Source: CAZLGC01 sp964559275
GTDB lineage: Bacteria; Patescibacteriota; CALEFQ01
Assembly (NCBI GenBank): GCA_964559275.1
Contig: CAZLGC010000006.1
Location: forward strand, 1 to 42,624
DNA: 42,624 nucleotides
Direction: 5' to 3'
Of this stretch, positions 17,066-25,145 are shown in pieces (the stretch's first letter is position 1; the number at the start of each line of letters is the position of its first letter). Made by a program: the position numbers and the translations under genes. The notes below the pieces were generated by a model that worked only from the letters and a program-made list of their open reading frames with translations, was not told where the DNA came from and made no database searches.

Positions 17066-19255
17066 GTGGCTAAAATAAAGAAAAGACGCGGTCCCGGTCG
17101 GCCCCCGAAAAGAAAAGGTCTGAAACCGGAAACTATCAAGGCAATTGTCATAATTGTCTGTTTTGCGTTAGCGCTAGTCGGGATAATGGGATTTTTCGAG
17201 GGGGCGGGCGCTCTGGGCGGCTTTTCCCGGATGGTTTCGGGAATGATGCTGGGCTGGGGTAGTTTCTTGTTGCCGATAATTTTGATTTTTATTGCCATCG
17301 GGGTTGGCTGGGGCTCCAAATTTGAATGGGGATTTCTCAATTATCTGGGAGTAGCTGTTCTGATCTTAGCTCTTTTGGGAATATTCCAACTCCCGGTAGT
17401 AAATGAAGGCGCTGCGCCGATTGCCGAAGGCCGGGGCGGGGGAGCGGTCGGTTACGTTGTGGGAGCGGGTATGAGTGCTGCTACTGGCGTGGTGGCTGCC
17501 TGGATTATATTGATCGCCTTACTTCTGATAGGATTTTTGCTCACATTCAACATATCTTTCAAGACCCTTTTTGAAAAAATGAAAGGGATTAAGGAGAAGG
17601 GAAAGCAGCTTGCCATAAAAATTAAGCCGGAACCGAAAGTCAAGGTCAAGACAATAGAAAACGGCGAGTTCAAAACTAAGGATATTGATGAAGTTGATTC
17701 CGAAGAAAATGATCAGAGTCAGGATCCGACCGAGGAGAAGCCCCCCGAAGCTGCCGGTAAAGAAGATCCTATTCCCGTGGGCGCGGAAGGGGAAGCTCGC
17801 CTGAGCAAAAAGGATCCGAACTGGAAATTTCCAAACCTGAATCTTCTGAACGGCTCTTTCTCCAAGCCGACTAGTGGTGATATTCAGGCCAAGGCTAATA
17901 ATATTCAGAAAACACTGGCCAATTTCGGTATCGAAGTAGAAATGTCCGATGTCAATGTCGGCCCGACTGTAACTCAGTATACTCTCAAGCCGCTAGAGGG
18001 AGTCAAACTCAGCCGGATCACCGCCCTGCAAAATGACTTGGCTTTATCTCTGGCAGCCCACCCGGTCCGCATTGAAGCACCGATTCCGGGGAAGTCGCTA
18101 GTTGGAATTGAGGTCCCGAATGAAGGTATTGCCCTGGTCCGTCTCCGGGAGCTGATGGAATCTTCGGATTTCCGCGATGCCAAGTCACAGCTAGATATGC
18201 CTCTGGGCCGTGATGTTGCCGGTAATCCGATCATTGTTGATATGGCCAAGATGCCTCATATGCTGATCGCCGGTGCCACCGGGTCCGGTAAATCTGTTTG
18301 TTTGAATTCCCTGGTTATTAGTTTGCTTTATCACAATACTCCCGCCGATTTGAAATTAATCATGGTAGATCCCAAGCGGGTGGAAATGACTCCCTACAAT
18401 GATATCCCGCACTTGCTGACACCAGTTTTGACAGATGTCAACAAGACCGTAAATGCGCTGAAGTGGTGTGTCTCGGAAATGGACAGGCGTTATAAGCTCT
18501 TGCAGGAAGCAGGTAAAGCCAATATAAAATCCTATAATTCATCTCTCAAATCTTCTCGTTTACCATATATCGTAATTGCGATTGACGAGCTGGCCGATCT
18601 GATGACAGTGGCTGCTGCCGACGTTGAAGGTGCCATTGTGCGCCTGGCCCAGATGGCTCGGGCGGTAGGGATTCACCTGATGGTGGCCACTCAGCGTCCC
18701 TCCGTAAATGTTATCACTGGTCTGATCAAAGCTAACATAACAACTCGTTTGGCCTTCAACGTGGCTTCGCAAATAGATTCTCGCACCATTATCGATTGCC
18801 AGGGAGCGGAAAAATTGCTGGGTAACGGTGATATGCTTTTCATTGATGCCGAAACAAGTAAACCCAAGCGTATTCAGGGCGCCCTCATCGAGGAAGAGGA
18901 AATTAAGAGAGTCACAGACTTTCTTAAGAAACAAGGCAGCCCGGATTACGATGAGGATGTCCAAGAAAAGGAAGGTACCAAAGGAAGCGGCGATTTGCCA
19001 GGCCTGGAAGGTTCTGCTGAAGAAGATATCGACGATGATCTTTTTGACGAAGCTAAGGCGGAGGTTATCCGCATGGGCAAGGGCTCAGCTTCGCTATTGC
19101 AGCGTCGGCTTAGGATTGGTTACGCCCGAGCAGCTCGACTCCTGGACTTGTTGGAAGAGCAGGGGATAGTTGGTCCTCCCGACGGCAGCAAGCCGCGCGA
19201 GGTGCTGGTTGAAGGTGGCCAGCCGGAAGATGAGCCTGAAGATGACGCTGAATAA
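17066..19255 (+). CDS. ftsK: DNA translocase FtsK/SpoIIIE
   Basis: 729-aa septal DNA translocase that pumps chromosomal DNA during division. About four membrane segments occupy residues 25-175, followed by an acidic linker (about 190-255), shorter than in E. coli. The motor domain has Walker A GATGSGKS (403-410), Walker B IVIAIDELADLM and the conserved ATQRPSVNVITGLIKANI block. The C-terminal gamma winged helix (about 655-715; RMGKGSASLLQRRLRIGYARA) would read orienting sequences. The start is GTG at 17066 with a weak AGGGA upstream; the next residues AKIKKRRGPGRPPKRK form a typical basic N-terminus. It converges on gpmI. Confidence 0.95.
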   Translation: MAKIKKRRGPGRPPKRKGLKPETIKAIVIIVCFALALVGIMGFFEGAGALGGFSRMVSGMMLGWGSFLLPIILIFIAIGVGWGSKFEWGFLNYLGVAVLILALLGIFQLPVVNEGAAPIAEGRGGGAVGYVVGAGMSAATGVVAAWIILIALLLIGFLLTFNISFKTLFEKMKGIKEKGKQLAIKIKPEPKVKVKTIENGEFKTKDIDEVDSEENDQSQDPTEEKPPEAAGKEDPIPVGAEGEARLSKKDPNWKFPNLNLLNGSFSKPTSGDIQAKANNIQKTLANFGIEVEMSDVNVGPTVTQYTLKPLEGVKLSRITALQNDLALSLAAHPVRIEAPIPGKSLVGIEVPNEGIALVRLRELMESSDFRDAKSQLDMPLGRDVAGNPIIVDMAKMPHMLIAGATGSGKSVCLNSLVISLLYHNTPADLKLIMVDPKRVEMTPYNDIPHLLTPVLTDVNKTVNALKWCVSEMDRRYKLLQEAGKANIKSYNSSLKSSRLPYIVIAIDELADLMTVAAADVEGAIVRLAQMARAVGIHLMVATQRPSVNVITGLIKANITTRLAFNVASQIDSRTIIDCQGAEKLLGNGDMLFIDAETSKPKRIQGALIEEEEIKRVTDFLKKQGSPDYDEDVQEKEGTKGSGDLPGLEGSAEEDIDDDLFDEAKAEVIRMGKGSASLLQRRLRIGYARAARLLDLLEEQGIVGPPDGSKPREVLVEGGQPEDEPEDDAE

Positions 19256-19282
19256 TGCCAATAAAAAAAGTTTTAGAAATAT

Positions 19283-19308
19283 AAAGAGCTTCCTCAGGGA
19301 AGCTCTTT
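19283..19308. terminator. Bidirectional terminator between ftsK and gpmI
   Basis: AAAGAGCTTCC (19283-19293), loop TCAG, GGAAGCTCTTT (19298-19308). The better T tract is on the minus-strand side (the A7 run at about 19263-19269), so it mainly ends gpmI transcripts. Confidence 0.75.
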
Positions 19309-19321
19309 GGAATTGACTTGG

Positions 19322-20917
19322 TTATTTACTAGTTAGTGATCCCCGCAAGCTCATTCCGGTCATCTCATCCGGTTTGGCTACACCCATCAGATCGAGGACG
19401 GTCGGGGCTACATCCGCCAGGACCCCGGTCGGATTAAGCTGTTCTTGTTGCACCGTTACTTCGTCCTTCGAGTTGCTAAGCTTGAAATCGTTGCTGATCA
19501 GCAGAAATGGCACGGGATTGGTTGAATGCTCTTTAACAATCTCCTTAGTCTGCGTTTCGATCATCTGCTCACAGTTACCGTGATCAGCTGTGATAATAAG
19601 GGCGCCATCAATAGAAAGAACCGTATCGACCAACTGCTTTATTTTTTTATCAAGGTACTCCAGAGCTTTGACGGTCGCCGGCAGATTGCCAGTGTGACCG
19701 ACCATGTCCGGATTAGCGTAGTTTACGACGGCAAAATCATATTTTCCGGTCAGGATTTCTTTGCCTAGAGTCTCGGTCAGTTCCTGGGCACTCATTTCCG
19801 GAACCTGGTCATAACTTTTCACTTTCGGAGAGGGGATTACCATCTGCTTTTCTTCCGGGAAAGGTTTTTCGGAACCGCCGTCAAAAAAGTAGGTAACATG
19901 AGCATATTTTTCTGTTTCGGCAATATGTAACTGTCTTTTCCCGGCCTCGGAAATCACCCGGGCCAGAGGATTAGTTATGTTTTTTGGTTCAAAAGCAACT
20001 TCAACCGGCAGTCCTTCTTCGTATTGGGTCATAGCTACAAAGTATAGATTCTGTAGTTTGTGAGCGCGATTAAACTCCTTGAAATCCGGCATGACAAAAG
20101 CTTTGGCAATCTGCCTGGCCCGGTCTGCCCGGAAATTGAAAAATATGACAGCGTCATTATCCTGTATCTTAGCGACCGGCTTGCCACCTTTCGTTATCAC
20201 GGTAGGCAAAATTGACTCATCAAAGGTCTGCTGACTATAGGAATCCTTAACTGCTTTGAGGGGAGAATCAGATTGCGGTCCCTTACCTTCTACCATGGCA
20301 TCATAGGCTTTTTCTATACGGTCCCAGCGGTTATCACGATCCATAGTGTAGAAACGGCCGCTGACAGAGGCAATCCTGCCGATATGTATTTTTTTCAGTT
20401 TTGCCTCCAGCTCGGCCATGTATTTCTCGGCGGCATTACGCGGGGTGTCACGACCGTCAGTTATGGCATGAATGGCGACCTGTTTGACTTTGTGCTCTTT
20501 GGCCATTTTCAGAAGAGCGTAAAGATGATCGATGTGAGAATGAATACCACCGGCACTAACCAATCCCATCAAGTGCAAGGTTGATTTGTTATCAACAGCA
20601 TGTTGGCAGGCGCCAACCAGGGCTTTGTTTTTGAAGAAAGATTTATCCTGGATAGAAAGAGTGATCCGGGGGAGGTTTTGGTAGACAATAAGTCCGGACC
20701 CGAGGTTTAGATGCCCGACCTCGGAGTTCCCGTTTTCTCCCCAAAAAAGCCCGACGGAAATTCCCGCCGCCTGAACAGAAGTTAATGGATAATTAGCTAA
20801 AAGATTGTCCCAATTAGGGAGTTTAGCTAATTTTATAGCGTTACCTTCGGTACCGGGATCAATTCCCCAGCCGTCTAAGATAACAAGAACTACTGGTTTG
20901 TATGTTTTTCTGGGCAT
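19322..20917 (-). CDS. gpmI: 2,3-bisphosphoglycerate-independent phosphoglycerate mutase
   Basis: 531-aa glycolytic enzyme interconverting 3- and 2-phosphoglycerate with two manganese ions. The alkaline-phosphatase-fold part starts VVLVILDGWG with metal ligand D15. The phosphorylated serine is S65 in ENGNSEVGHL. ITDGRDT, FFNFRADRARQ and the late ITADHGNCEQM metal block are all present. Length is normal. It is a single-gene unit with its own extended -10 promoter, converging on ftsK and diverging from the RodZ-like gene. Confidence 0.96.
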   Translation of the reverse strand: MPRKTYKPVVLVILDGWGIDPGTEGNAIKLAKLPNWDNLLANYPLTSVQAAGISVGLFWGENGNSEVGHLNLGSGLIVYQNLPRITLSIQDKSFFKNKALVGACQHAVDNKSTLHLMGLVSAGGIHSHIDHLYALLKMAKEHKVKQVAIHAITDGRDTPRNAAEKYMAELEAKLKKIHIGRIASVSGRFYTMDRDNRWDRIEKAYDAMVEGKGPQSDSPLKAVKDSYSQQTFDESILPTVITKGGKPVAKIQDNDAVIFFNFRADRARQIAKAFVMPDFKEFNRAHKLQNLYFVAMTQYEEGLPVEVAFEPKNITNPLARVISEAGKRQLHIAETEKYAHVTYFFDGGSEKPFPEEKQMVIPSPKVKSYDQVPEMSAQELTETLGKEILTGKYDFAVVNYANPDMVGHTGNLPATVKALEYLDKKIKQLVDTVLSIDGALIITADHGNCEQMIETQTKEIVKEHSTNPVPFLLISNDFKLSNSKDEVTVQQEQLNPTGVLADVAPTVLDLMGVAKPDEMTGMSLRGSLTSK

Positions 20918-20927
20918 AGATTTGTTT

Positions 20928-20936
20928 ATTATAGCA
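20928..20936 (-). promoter_or_regulatory. Extended -10 promoter of gpmI
   Basis: Minus-strand TGCTATAAT (TATAAT at 20933-20928), 10 bp before the ATG, so the message would be leaderless or nearly so. No good -35 is visible. Confidence 0.55.
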
Positions 20937-20981
20937 CGATCTTAGTCTGTAGGCCACTGATTTTTGGCTGATTAGTCAATG

Positions 20982-21009
20982 TTGACTGAGCCGTTTGACG
21001 TGATAGAAT
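20982..21009 (+). promoter_or_regulatory. Promoter of the RodZ-like gene
   Basis: TTGACT (20982-20987), 16-bp spacer, TAGAAT (21004-21009). The ATG is about 44 bp from the predicted start. Confidence 0.65.
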
Positions 21010-21058
21010 TAAAACGTTGTCTGGCTGATCAAAACAGCCTGGTTTTAATAAAATCACA

Positions 21059-21814
21059 ATGGTTTCAGGTTTTCGGCAAAAAAGAATTGATACAGCCGAG
21101 AGAGTAGGTGAAATTCTCCGTAGCGCCCGGGAGGCAAAAGGCAAAAGCCTGGCCGAAATTGCCCGGGAGATTAGGGTGCGGGAGGAAAACCTGCATAATT
21201 TGGAAGAAGGTTATTACGATAATTTGCCGGCTGAAGTTTACACCAAGGGTTTCCTGACTGCTTACGCAGAATATTTGGGATTGAACCCTGATCGACTGGT
21301 GCGAATGTACAGCAAAGAGGCCGGCATCAAAACCCACCTCGATGAGAGCCAAAAGCAAGAATCACCGAGCCGGGTGAAAAAAATCAGGCCACCTCTGTTT
21401 ACACCGCGGCTTCTGAAAATTGTAGCAATTGTAGTTATTGTTGTGATTGCCGTGTCATATCTCACCTGGCAATTTAGTAACTTCTCGCGGAATCCGGAAT
21501 TGACAATCAACGAACCAGCCAATGATATTACCATTGAACAAGATCGGGTTGTTTTCCAGGGCCAGGCTGAACGTGAGAGCGAATTGACCATCAACGGACA
21601 AAGTGTTTTCATTAACGAGGACGGGACCTTCACAGAGGAGATAGCTTTGCAGGAAGGCATAAACACAATTGCCGTAGTGGTTCGTGATCGTCAAGGTCGT
21701 GAAAGTTCTCTAACCAGGCAAATCCTGGTCGAGATGCCGCCGCCCCCACCTGAAGAAGATCAACTTGAAGGCGCGACAGAGGAAGTGCCAGGTAGCTCGA
21801 GCCAGGAAAGCTAA
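21059..21814 (+). CDS. RodZ-like helix-turn-helix membrane protein
   Basis: 251 aa. Residues about 13-88 form the HTH_25-type helix-turn-helix of RodZ (AERVGEILRSAREAKGKSLAEIA, then LPAEVYTKGFLTAYAEYLGL). A single transmembrane segment lies at about 118-138. The extracytoplasmic part (about 146-230) is an Ig-like domain of the kind that presents ELTINGQSVFINEDG, and the tail is Pro/Glu-rich. This matches the RodZ layout that links MreB cytoskeleton and cell-wall synthesis, but no mreB is in the window, so a cell-shape role is inferred from architecture. It probably shares a transcript with recA, whose leader begins about 20 bp downstream. Confidence 0.8.
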   Translation: MVSGFRQKRIDTAERVGEILRSAREAKGKSLAEIAREIRVREENLHNLEEGYYDNLPAEVYTKGFLTAYAEYLGLNPDRLVRMYSKEAGIKTHLDESQKQESPSRVKKIRPPLFTPRLLKIVAIVVIVVIAVSYLTWQFSNFSRNPELTINEPANDITIEQDRVVFQGQAERESELTINGQSVFINEDGTFTEEIALQEGINTIAVVVRDRQGRESSLTRQILVEMPPPPPEEDQLEGATEEVPGSSSQES

Positions 21815-21933
21815 TTTCACAGATTTAAATTTAATCGTTCCTGTCCGGAGGCAGAGTAAGCTTCCCGGCCAGGTCCCTTGTAGGGAGGGGTAAGATCTTG
21901 GGACCAGTCCGGTGCCAGGAAATAAATAAACCT
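21815..21933 (+). promoter_or_regulatory. recA leader with alternative hairpins
   Basis: 119 bp between the RodZ-like gene and recA. GGTCCC (21872-21877) can pair with GGGACC (21900-21905), while the overlapping TCCCT (21874-21878) can pair with AGGGA (21882-21886); the two folds exclude each other. No LexA box of the GAAC-N4-GTTC or CTGT-N8-ACAG type is visible. Confidence 0.35.
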
Positions 21934-22992
21934 ATGCCAAAAACAACGGCGAGGGCAAAGAAAAAAGCAGGGAAAAAAGGCGATGTTAGCAACAAGCAAA
22001 AAGCTGCTAACATGGCTATCGACCAAATCCGAGAAAGATTTGGAGATGGCTCAATCATGAAACTAGGAGAAGCTAAAAGGGTCGATGTCGAAGCAATTCC
22101 GACGGGATCTGTTTCACTAGACATCGCGCTCGGTGTGGGCGGGATCCCACGGGGCCGTATCGTTGAAATTTACGGACCAGAATCCAGCGGTAAAACGACG
22201 TTGGCCCAGCACATTGTCGCCGAATGCCAAAAACAGGGCGGGACATCAGCGTTTGTCGACGCTGAGCACGCTCTGGATCCTGAGTACGCCAAAAAACTGG
22301 GTGTCAACATCGACGAACTACTAGTTTCGCAGCCGGATACGGGCGAGCAGGCGCTCGAGATTGTCGAAACACTCGTTCGTTCGAATGCAGTCGACTTGAT
22401 TGTTGTCGATTCGGTTGCAGCCTTGACACCGCGGGCTGAAATTGAGGGCGAGATGGGCGATTCGCATATGGGTCTGCAGGCTCGGTTGATGAGCCAGGCC
22501 TTGCGGAAGCTGACGAGTACGGTTGCTAAGACAAACACCACTGTTATATTCATCAACCAGATCCGAATGAAACTCGGCATCATGTTCGGTAACCCGGAAA
22601 CAACTCCGGGCGGCAAAGCGCTAAAATTCTACTCTTCAGTCCGAATTGAAATCCGCCGCCGCGCCAACATTAAAAAAGCCGACAAAGAAATCGGCATGCG
22701 GGCCAAGATAAAGGTTGTCAAAAATAAGGTCTCGCCGCCATTTCAGAATACTGAAGTTGACCTGATGTATGGCGAAGGTATCTCCTGGGAAGGTGACTTG
22801 GTTGATTGCGGAGTAGAGTACGGGATTCTTCGCAAAAGCGGTGCTTGGGTTAGTTACGAGGGCCAAAAAATCGGTCAAGGTCGCGAGGCGGTAAAGAAAT
22901 ATTTGAAGGAAAATCCGAAGGTGGCCAAAGAGATTGAAAAATTGATCTGGAAGAAAGTCAAAGAAGGCGTAACCAGCGAGGAAGTGAAATAA
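21934..22992 (+). CDS. recA: Recombinase RecA
   Basis: 352 aa from the ATG at 21934; an in-frame TTG at 21898 would add 12 unconserved residues and is rejected. Basic, Lys/Ala-rich N-terminus (1-25). Walker A GPESSGKT (81-88), then FVDAEHALDPEYAKKLGV, LLVSQPDTGEQALEI, the Walker B region LIVVDSVAALTPRAEIEGEMGD, and the L2 DNA-binding loop with GIMFGNPETTPGGKALKFY. All core residues are normal. It forms ATP-dependent filaments on single-stranded DNA for homologous repair. AGGA lies 14 bp before the ATG, which is a long spacing. The gene ends in an intrinsic terminator. Confidence 0.97.
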   Translation: MPKTTARAKKKAGKKGDVSNKQKAANMAIDQIRERFGDGSIMKLGEAKRVDVEAIPTGSVSLDIALGVGGIPRGRIVEIYGPESSGKTTLAQHIVAECQKQGGTSAFVDAEHALDPEYAKKLGVNIDELLVSQPDTGEQALEIVETLVRSNAVDLIVVDSVAALTPRAEIEGEMGDSHMGLQARLMSQALRKLTSTVAKTNTTVIFINQIRMKLGIMFGNPETTPGGKALKFYSSVRIEIRRRANIKKADKEIGMRAKIKVVKNKVSPPFQNTEVDLMYGEGISWEGDLVDCGVEYGILRKSGAWVSYEGQKIGQGREAVKKYLKENPKVAKEIEKLIWKKVKEGVTSEEVK

Positions 22993-23011
22993 CAGATCTT
23001 CGTATAAGCAG

Positions 23012-23039
23012 AAAACCGGCCCTTTGCAGCCGGTTTTTT
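23012..23039. terminator. Terminator after recA
   Basis: AAAACCGGC (23012-23020), 8-nt loop, GCCGGTTTT (23029-23037) and further T. The A run on the other side lets it also end the convergent MazG-like gene. Confidence 0.88.
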
Positions 23040-23044
23040 GCTGT

Positions 23045-23356
23045 TTATTTCCGTTTCTTCTCAATCCACTTGTCTTTCAGTGCTTTCTCAACATCAATAT
23101 CCAGTAACTCTGAGACTACCAGTGTCATTCCGATGACATCGGCAATCTCGTAGCCGAGTTCCCGTTTTGACTCGGCGGCCGGGAGATATTTCTCAGGACG
23201 GCATTTACGCCGGTGGATAAGGATCGCTTGCGCGAGCTCGCCGACTTCTTCGTAGAGCTTGAAGAGGGCGAAATCCTCATCAATATTAACGTCGTACTTG
23301 CGGCCGTAGCGCTGGGCATTGGCCATTACTTTCTCCTGGATTGTCTGGAAGTCCAT
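23045..23356 (-). CDS. MazG-like nucleotide pyrophosphohydrolase
   Basis: 103-aa all-alpha NTP pyrophosphohydrolase. The two metal-binding helices are visible as KLYEEVGELAQAI (E-E-x-x-E) and ELGYEIADVIGM (E-x-x-D), the standard magnesium site of the MazG superfamily. Between them is a basic HRRKCRPEKYLPAAESKR stretch. These enzymes hydrolyse NTPs or dNTPs to monophosphates, often cleansing aberrant nucleotides. It has its own promoter and ends at the terminator shared with recA. Confidence 0.85.
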   Translation of the reverse strand: MDFQTIQEKVMANAQRYGRKYDVNIDEDFALFKLYEEVGELAQAILIHRRKCRPEKYLPAAESKRELGYEIADVIGMTLVVSELLDIDVEKALKDKWIEKKRK

Positions 23357-23377
23357 GGAGTATTTTTAATTTTTTGT

Positions 23378-23405
23378 ATTGTAAATGTTTGCTGTAAAAA
23401 GTCAA
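23378..23405 (-). promoter_or_regulatory. Promoter of the MazG-like gene
   Basis: Minus-strand TTGACT (23405-23400), 16-bp spacer, TACAAT (23383-23378), 22 bp upstream of the ATG. Confidence 0.7.
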
Positions 23406-23409
23406 GTTA

Positions 23410-23432
23410 TGTAAAGACCCGCCGTTGGCGGG
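23410..23432 (-). terminator. Terminator of the rpsF-ssb-rpsR-efp operon
   Basis: Minus-strand CCCGCC (23432-23427), loop AAC, GGCGGG (23423-23418), then TCTTTAC. It lies 7 bp after the RNHCP gene stop. Confidence 0.75.
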
Positions 23433-23439
23433 TTTATAT

Positions 23440-23763
23440 TTAGATGGCGTTAAATTGACTCAGTTCCAGCAATTTTTCGAAATTGTCATCTGGTGCGGTT
23501 TTGTTGTTAGAGACTTTGCCGCACTCCAGGCAGTGATGAATCAGAACATAGCCCTTGCCGCTGAGCACGATTCCGCGCGGTTCCATCAAGCCTTGGCAAT
23601 CGCTGTCACGGTCACCCGGCAAAGCTTCATCAACGTGTTTGGAATGTAAGCAGTGCGGACAATGATTGCGATAGGTTCCGGACTTTACCGGTGCTATTTT
23701 GCGACCGCAGTTGTCGCAGACGAAGCCCTCGTTTCTGGCGACAAAATTTTGGCGCTTGTTCAT
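23440..23763 (-). CDS. RNHCP domain protein, zinc-ribbon-like
   Basis: 107 aa from the ATG at 23763 (MNKRQNFVAR). The frame stays open further up into efp, and an ATG at 23805 would overlap efp by 17 bp; the conserved domain begins at NKRQNF, so the shorter start is preferred. The eponymous RNHCP motif appears in TYRNHCPHCLHSKH. Three C-x2-C or H-C-x2-C pairs (CDNCG, HCPHC, HCLEC) suggest two zinc sites. The family is small, found in varied bacteria and has no established function. Its position last in a ribosomal/EF-P operon hints at a translation-related role (inference). Confidence 0.85.
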   Translation of the reverse strand: MNKRQNFVARNEGFVCDNCGRKIAPVKSGTYRNHCPHCLHSKHVDEALPGDRDSDCQGLMEPRGIVLSGKGYVLIHHCLECGKVSNNKTAPDDNFEKLLELSQFNAI

Positions 23764-23788
23764 TTCTTTTATGAAAGGGGGTTCTGGT

Positions 23789-24346
23789 TTAACCTTTGGC
23801 GACATATGAGCCGTCACGGGTATCGACGATGATAATGTCTTTTTCCTTGATAAAAAGAGGAACTGAAACCTTAACTCCGGTTTCAATGACCACTACTTTA
23901 GTGCCGCCTTGGGCAGTATCGCCGCGAGTTCCGGGCGGGGCTTCCTTGACTGAAAATTTCATCTTTATCGGCAAGTCTACTCCAATCGGTTCTTCCTGAA
24001 AGGAAAGTATCTCCACGTCTGTTTCCGGAACTAAGTAATCAGCACGTTGACCCAGTTGTTCTTTGCCCAAAGTGAACTGCTCAAAAGTTTCGTTGTTCAT
24101 GAAATTTAACTGATTAGCGTCAGCATACAAAAACTGGGCTTTGCTCTTTTCCAGATCAGCTTCGGGGACGGAGTCCTTTCCCTGAAATGTATGGCTGATA
24201 ACATTACCGGTAGCCAGGTTCTGCAGCTTAGTCTTCAAAACAGCTCCTCCGCGTCCCATTTTGTGGTGATCCGCAGCGATAACTTCGTAAGGCTCATCTT
24301 TTAGAACAAGTTTGGTCCCGGTCTTTATCGAAGAAATGTCAAGCAT
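23789..24346 (-). CDS. efp: Elongation factor P, arginine-tip type
   Basis: 185 aa, three beta-barrel domains, normal length. EF-P relieves ribosomes stalled on polyproline. The tip of domain I reads HHKMGRGGAVLKTKL, so the position modified in other bacteria (Lys34 in E. coli) is Arg32 here, the same number and residue that EarP rhamnosylates in Pseudomonas. No EarP or other modifying enzyme is in the window. Domain III has the conserved GVDLPIKMKFSVKEAPPGTRGDTAQGGTK block. It starts 3 bp after rpsR on the same strand. Confidence 0.95.
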   Translation of the reverse strand: MLDISSIKTGTKLVLKDEPYEVIAADHHKMGRGGAVLKTKLQNLATGNVISHTFQGKDSVPEADLEKSKAQFLYADANQLNFMNNETFEQFTLGKEQLGQRADYLVPETDVEILSFQEEPIGVDLPIKMKFSVKEAPPGTRGDTAQGGTKVVVIETGVKVSVPLFIKEKDIIIVDTRDGSYVAKG

Positions 24347-24349
24347 GGC

Positions 24350-24577
24350 TTAGCGGGTTACGTAAGGCAGTAATCCCATGAAACGGGCACGTTTAAGAGC
24401 GCGGGCCATACCTCGTTGGTGTTTACTGCAGGTACCGGTGCGATGTTTTCCCATAATACGTGCGTATGGAGACAAGTACTTGCGCAAATTTTTTATATCT
24501 TTGTAGTCAATGTACTTAATGTTGTCTTCGCAGAAAGAACAAGACTTGGGTTTAGTTAGGTAGGATGGTTGAGGCAT
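24350..24577 (-). CDS. rpsR: Ribosomal protein S18
   Basis: 75-aa small-subunit protein that binds with S6. The conserved DYKDIKNLRKYLSPYARIMGKHRTGTC and KHQRGMARALKRARFMGLLPY blocks are intact. An N-terminal C-S-F-C pair is present and, with other Cys/His, could bind zinc as in some S18 forms. It sits between ssb and efp in one operon. Confidence 0.96.
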   Translation of the reverse strand: MPQPSYLTKPKSCSFCEDNIKYIDYKDIKNLRKYLSPYARIMGKHRTGTCSKHQRGMARALKRARFMGLLPYVTR

Positions 24578-24627
24578 TAGGAAAAGATAAAATTAAAAGA
24601 AATTTAAAATCCAAACAGCTTTGTTAA

Positions 24628-25098
24628 CTAGAAAGGGATATCTTCTATGTTGATTTCCTCTTCGGTGCTGTTTCCTGGGCTGGAATTCGCCTGTTTGGAA
24701 GAGGGAGAAGGGGAGGGTTCCTTCTCTTTAACTGGGGCAGCTTCAGCAGCCACTTTTTGGGGTGCGCTGCCGCCTCCGCCGAGCAAAATCACATTGCTTG
24801 CCACGACTTCAGTGCTGTAACGCTTAACCCCGTCCTTGCCTTCCCAGCTTCTGGTCTGCAAACGGCCCTCGACGTAGAGCTGCTTGCCTTTGGGGGCATA
24901 TTTGCCGATGATATCGGCTAGTCCCCGCCAGGCAACGACATTGTGGAACTCAGTTTGCTCCTGGAGTTCGCCCTTGGCGTCCTTCCAGCGTCGGCCGGTG
25001 GCCAGGCTGAAATTTGCTACGTTTTGTCCTCCACTGGTGGTTCTGATGTCCGGGTCTCTTGTTACCCGGCCGATCAGCATCACTTTGTTCAGATCCAT
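24628..25098 (-). CDS. ssb: Single-stranded DNA-binding protein
   Basis: 156 aa. OB fold at about 1-108 (MDLNKVMLIGRVTRDPDIR, then FHNVVAWRGLADIIGKYAPKG and YVEGRLQTR). A flexible Pro/Ser/Glu linker follows, ending in the acidic tip NIEDIPF, the standard partner-binding tail. AGGAGG lies 12 bp upstream of the ATG. The rpsF-ssb-rpsR order is a classic bacterial arrangement. Confidence 0.96.
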   Translation of the reverse strand: MDLNKVMLIGRVTRDPDIRTTSGGQNVANFSLATGRRWKDAKGELQEQTEFHNVVAWRGLADIIGKYAPKGKQLYVEGRLQTRSWEGKDGVKRYSTEVVASNVILLGGGGSAPQKVAAEAAPVKEKEPSPSPSSKQANSSPGNSTEEEINIEDIPF

Positions 25099-25145
25099 AT
25101 CTTTTATCCTCCTGAGATTGCGGGAAATCCCGACAATCTCGTTAA

